A stretch of DNA of 5,549 bases, from assembly GCA_023229065.1 (NCBI GenBank), contig JALNZZ010000136.1:1-5549 (forward strand). The letters run 5' to 3'. A program made the position numbers and the translations under genes. Of the stretch, positions 5,527-5,549 are shown in pieces. How positions within the stretch are numbered: the stretch's first letter is position 1; the number at the start of each line of letters is the position of its first letter. The notes under the pieces are model-generated. The model was given only the letters and a program-made list of their open reading frames with translations. It was not told where the DNA came from and did not search any database. This DNA is from Porticoccaceae bacterium. GTDB taxonomy: Bacteria > Pseudomonadota > Gammaproteobacteria > Pseudomonadales > Porticoccaceae.

Positions 5527-5549
5527 CGTTCTGGAAAACATTCGCCAAA
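5523..5549 (+). CDS. Start of a probable alpha-L-glutamate-ligase-like ATP-grasp protein (cut by window edge)
   Basis: Nine codons (MTFWKTFAK) are visible, starting at an ATG that overlaps the TGA of the preceding gene in an ATGA junction. The sequence is too short to identify on its own. The call rests on context: in many proteobacteria the retropepsin-like lipoprotein and the inactive-transglutaminase 7TM protein are followed by a RimK-related ATP-grasp protein annotated as alpha-L-glutamate ligase-like. Such an enzyme would join an amino acid to a peptide or protein with ATP. No strong ribosome binding site precedes the ATG, which fits translational coupling to the upstream gene. Confidence 0.6.

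Overview
The window is chromosomal DNA from a gammaproteobacterium. The best anchor is the minus-strand series truD, pcm, nlpD, rpoS, a stress-linked gene order found across Gammaproteobacteria such as Escherichia and Pseudomonas. The Pcm, TruD, NlpD and RpoS proteins all read as ordinary members of their families. The DNA is fairly GC-rich. A Pseudomonas-like or marine Cellvibrionales-like host fits, but that placement is inference and I cannot name a genus. Nothing in the window looks mobile: I see no transposase, integrase, tRNA, rRNA or CRISPR array.

Minus strand, read from about 3112 down to 1. truD (tRNA pseudouridine 13 synthase) is followed after 64 bases by pcm (protein L-isoaspartate methyltransferase). 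surE, which normally lies between these two genes, is missing. Next comes a possible 30-codon ORF that overlaps the pcm stop codon and ends inside the nlpD ribosome binding site. nlpD follows, encoding an envelope lipoprotein that activates cell-wall amidases; it appears to start at TTG. After a 149-base gap comes the first 77 codons of rpoS, the stationary-phase and general-stress sigma factor, cut by the window edge. Together these genes cover RNA modification, protein repair, cell-wall splitting and stress transcription.

Plus strand, from 3308 to the right edge. Divergent from truD, across 195 bases, is a compact three-gene operon. It encodes a periplasm-facing lipoprotein with a retropepsin-like aspartic protease domain (often labelled 'ATP-dependent zinc protease'), a membrane protein joining an apparently inactive transglutaminase domain to seven transmembrane helices, and the first nine codons of what is probably a RimK-related ATP-grasp alpha-L-glutamate-ligase-like protein. 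This trio is conserved but poorly characterised. Its parts suggest an envelope peptide-processing or sensing module coupled to a cytoplasmic peptide ligase.

The intergenic region between truD and the operon holds a plausible sigma70-type promoter facing the operon, a perfect short dyad, and a nine-base inverted repeat that brackets the promoter. The most interesting points are the missing surE, the coupled small ORF, the retropepsin/transglutaminase/ATP-grasp operon with its cysteine-proline linker, and the unusually degenerate LytM domain of NlpD.
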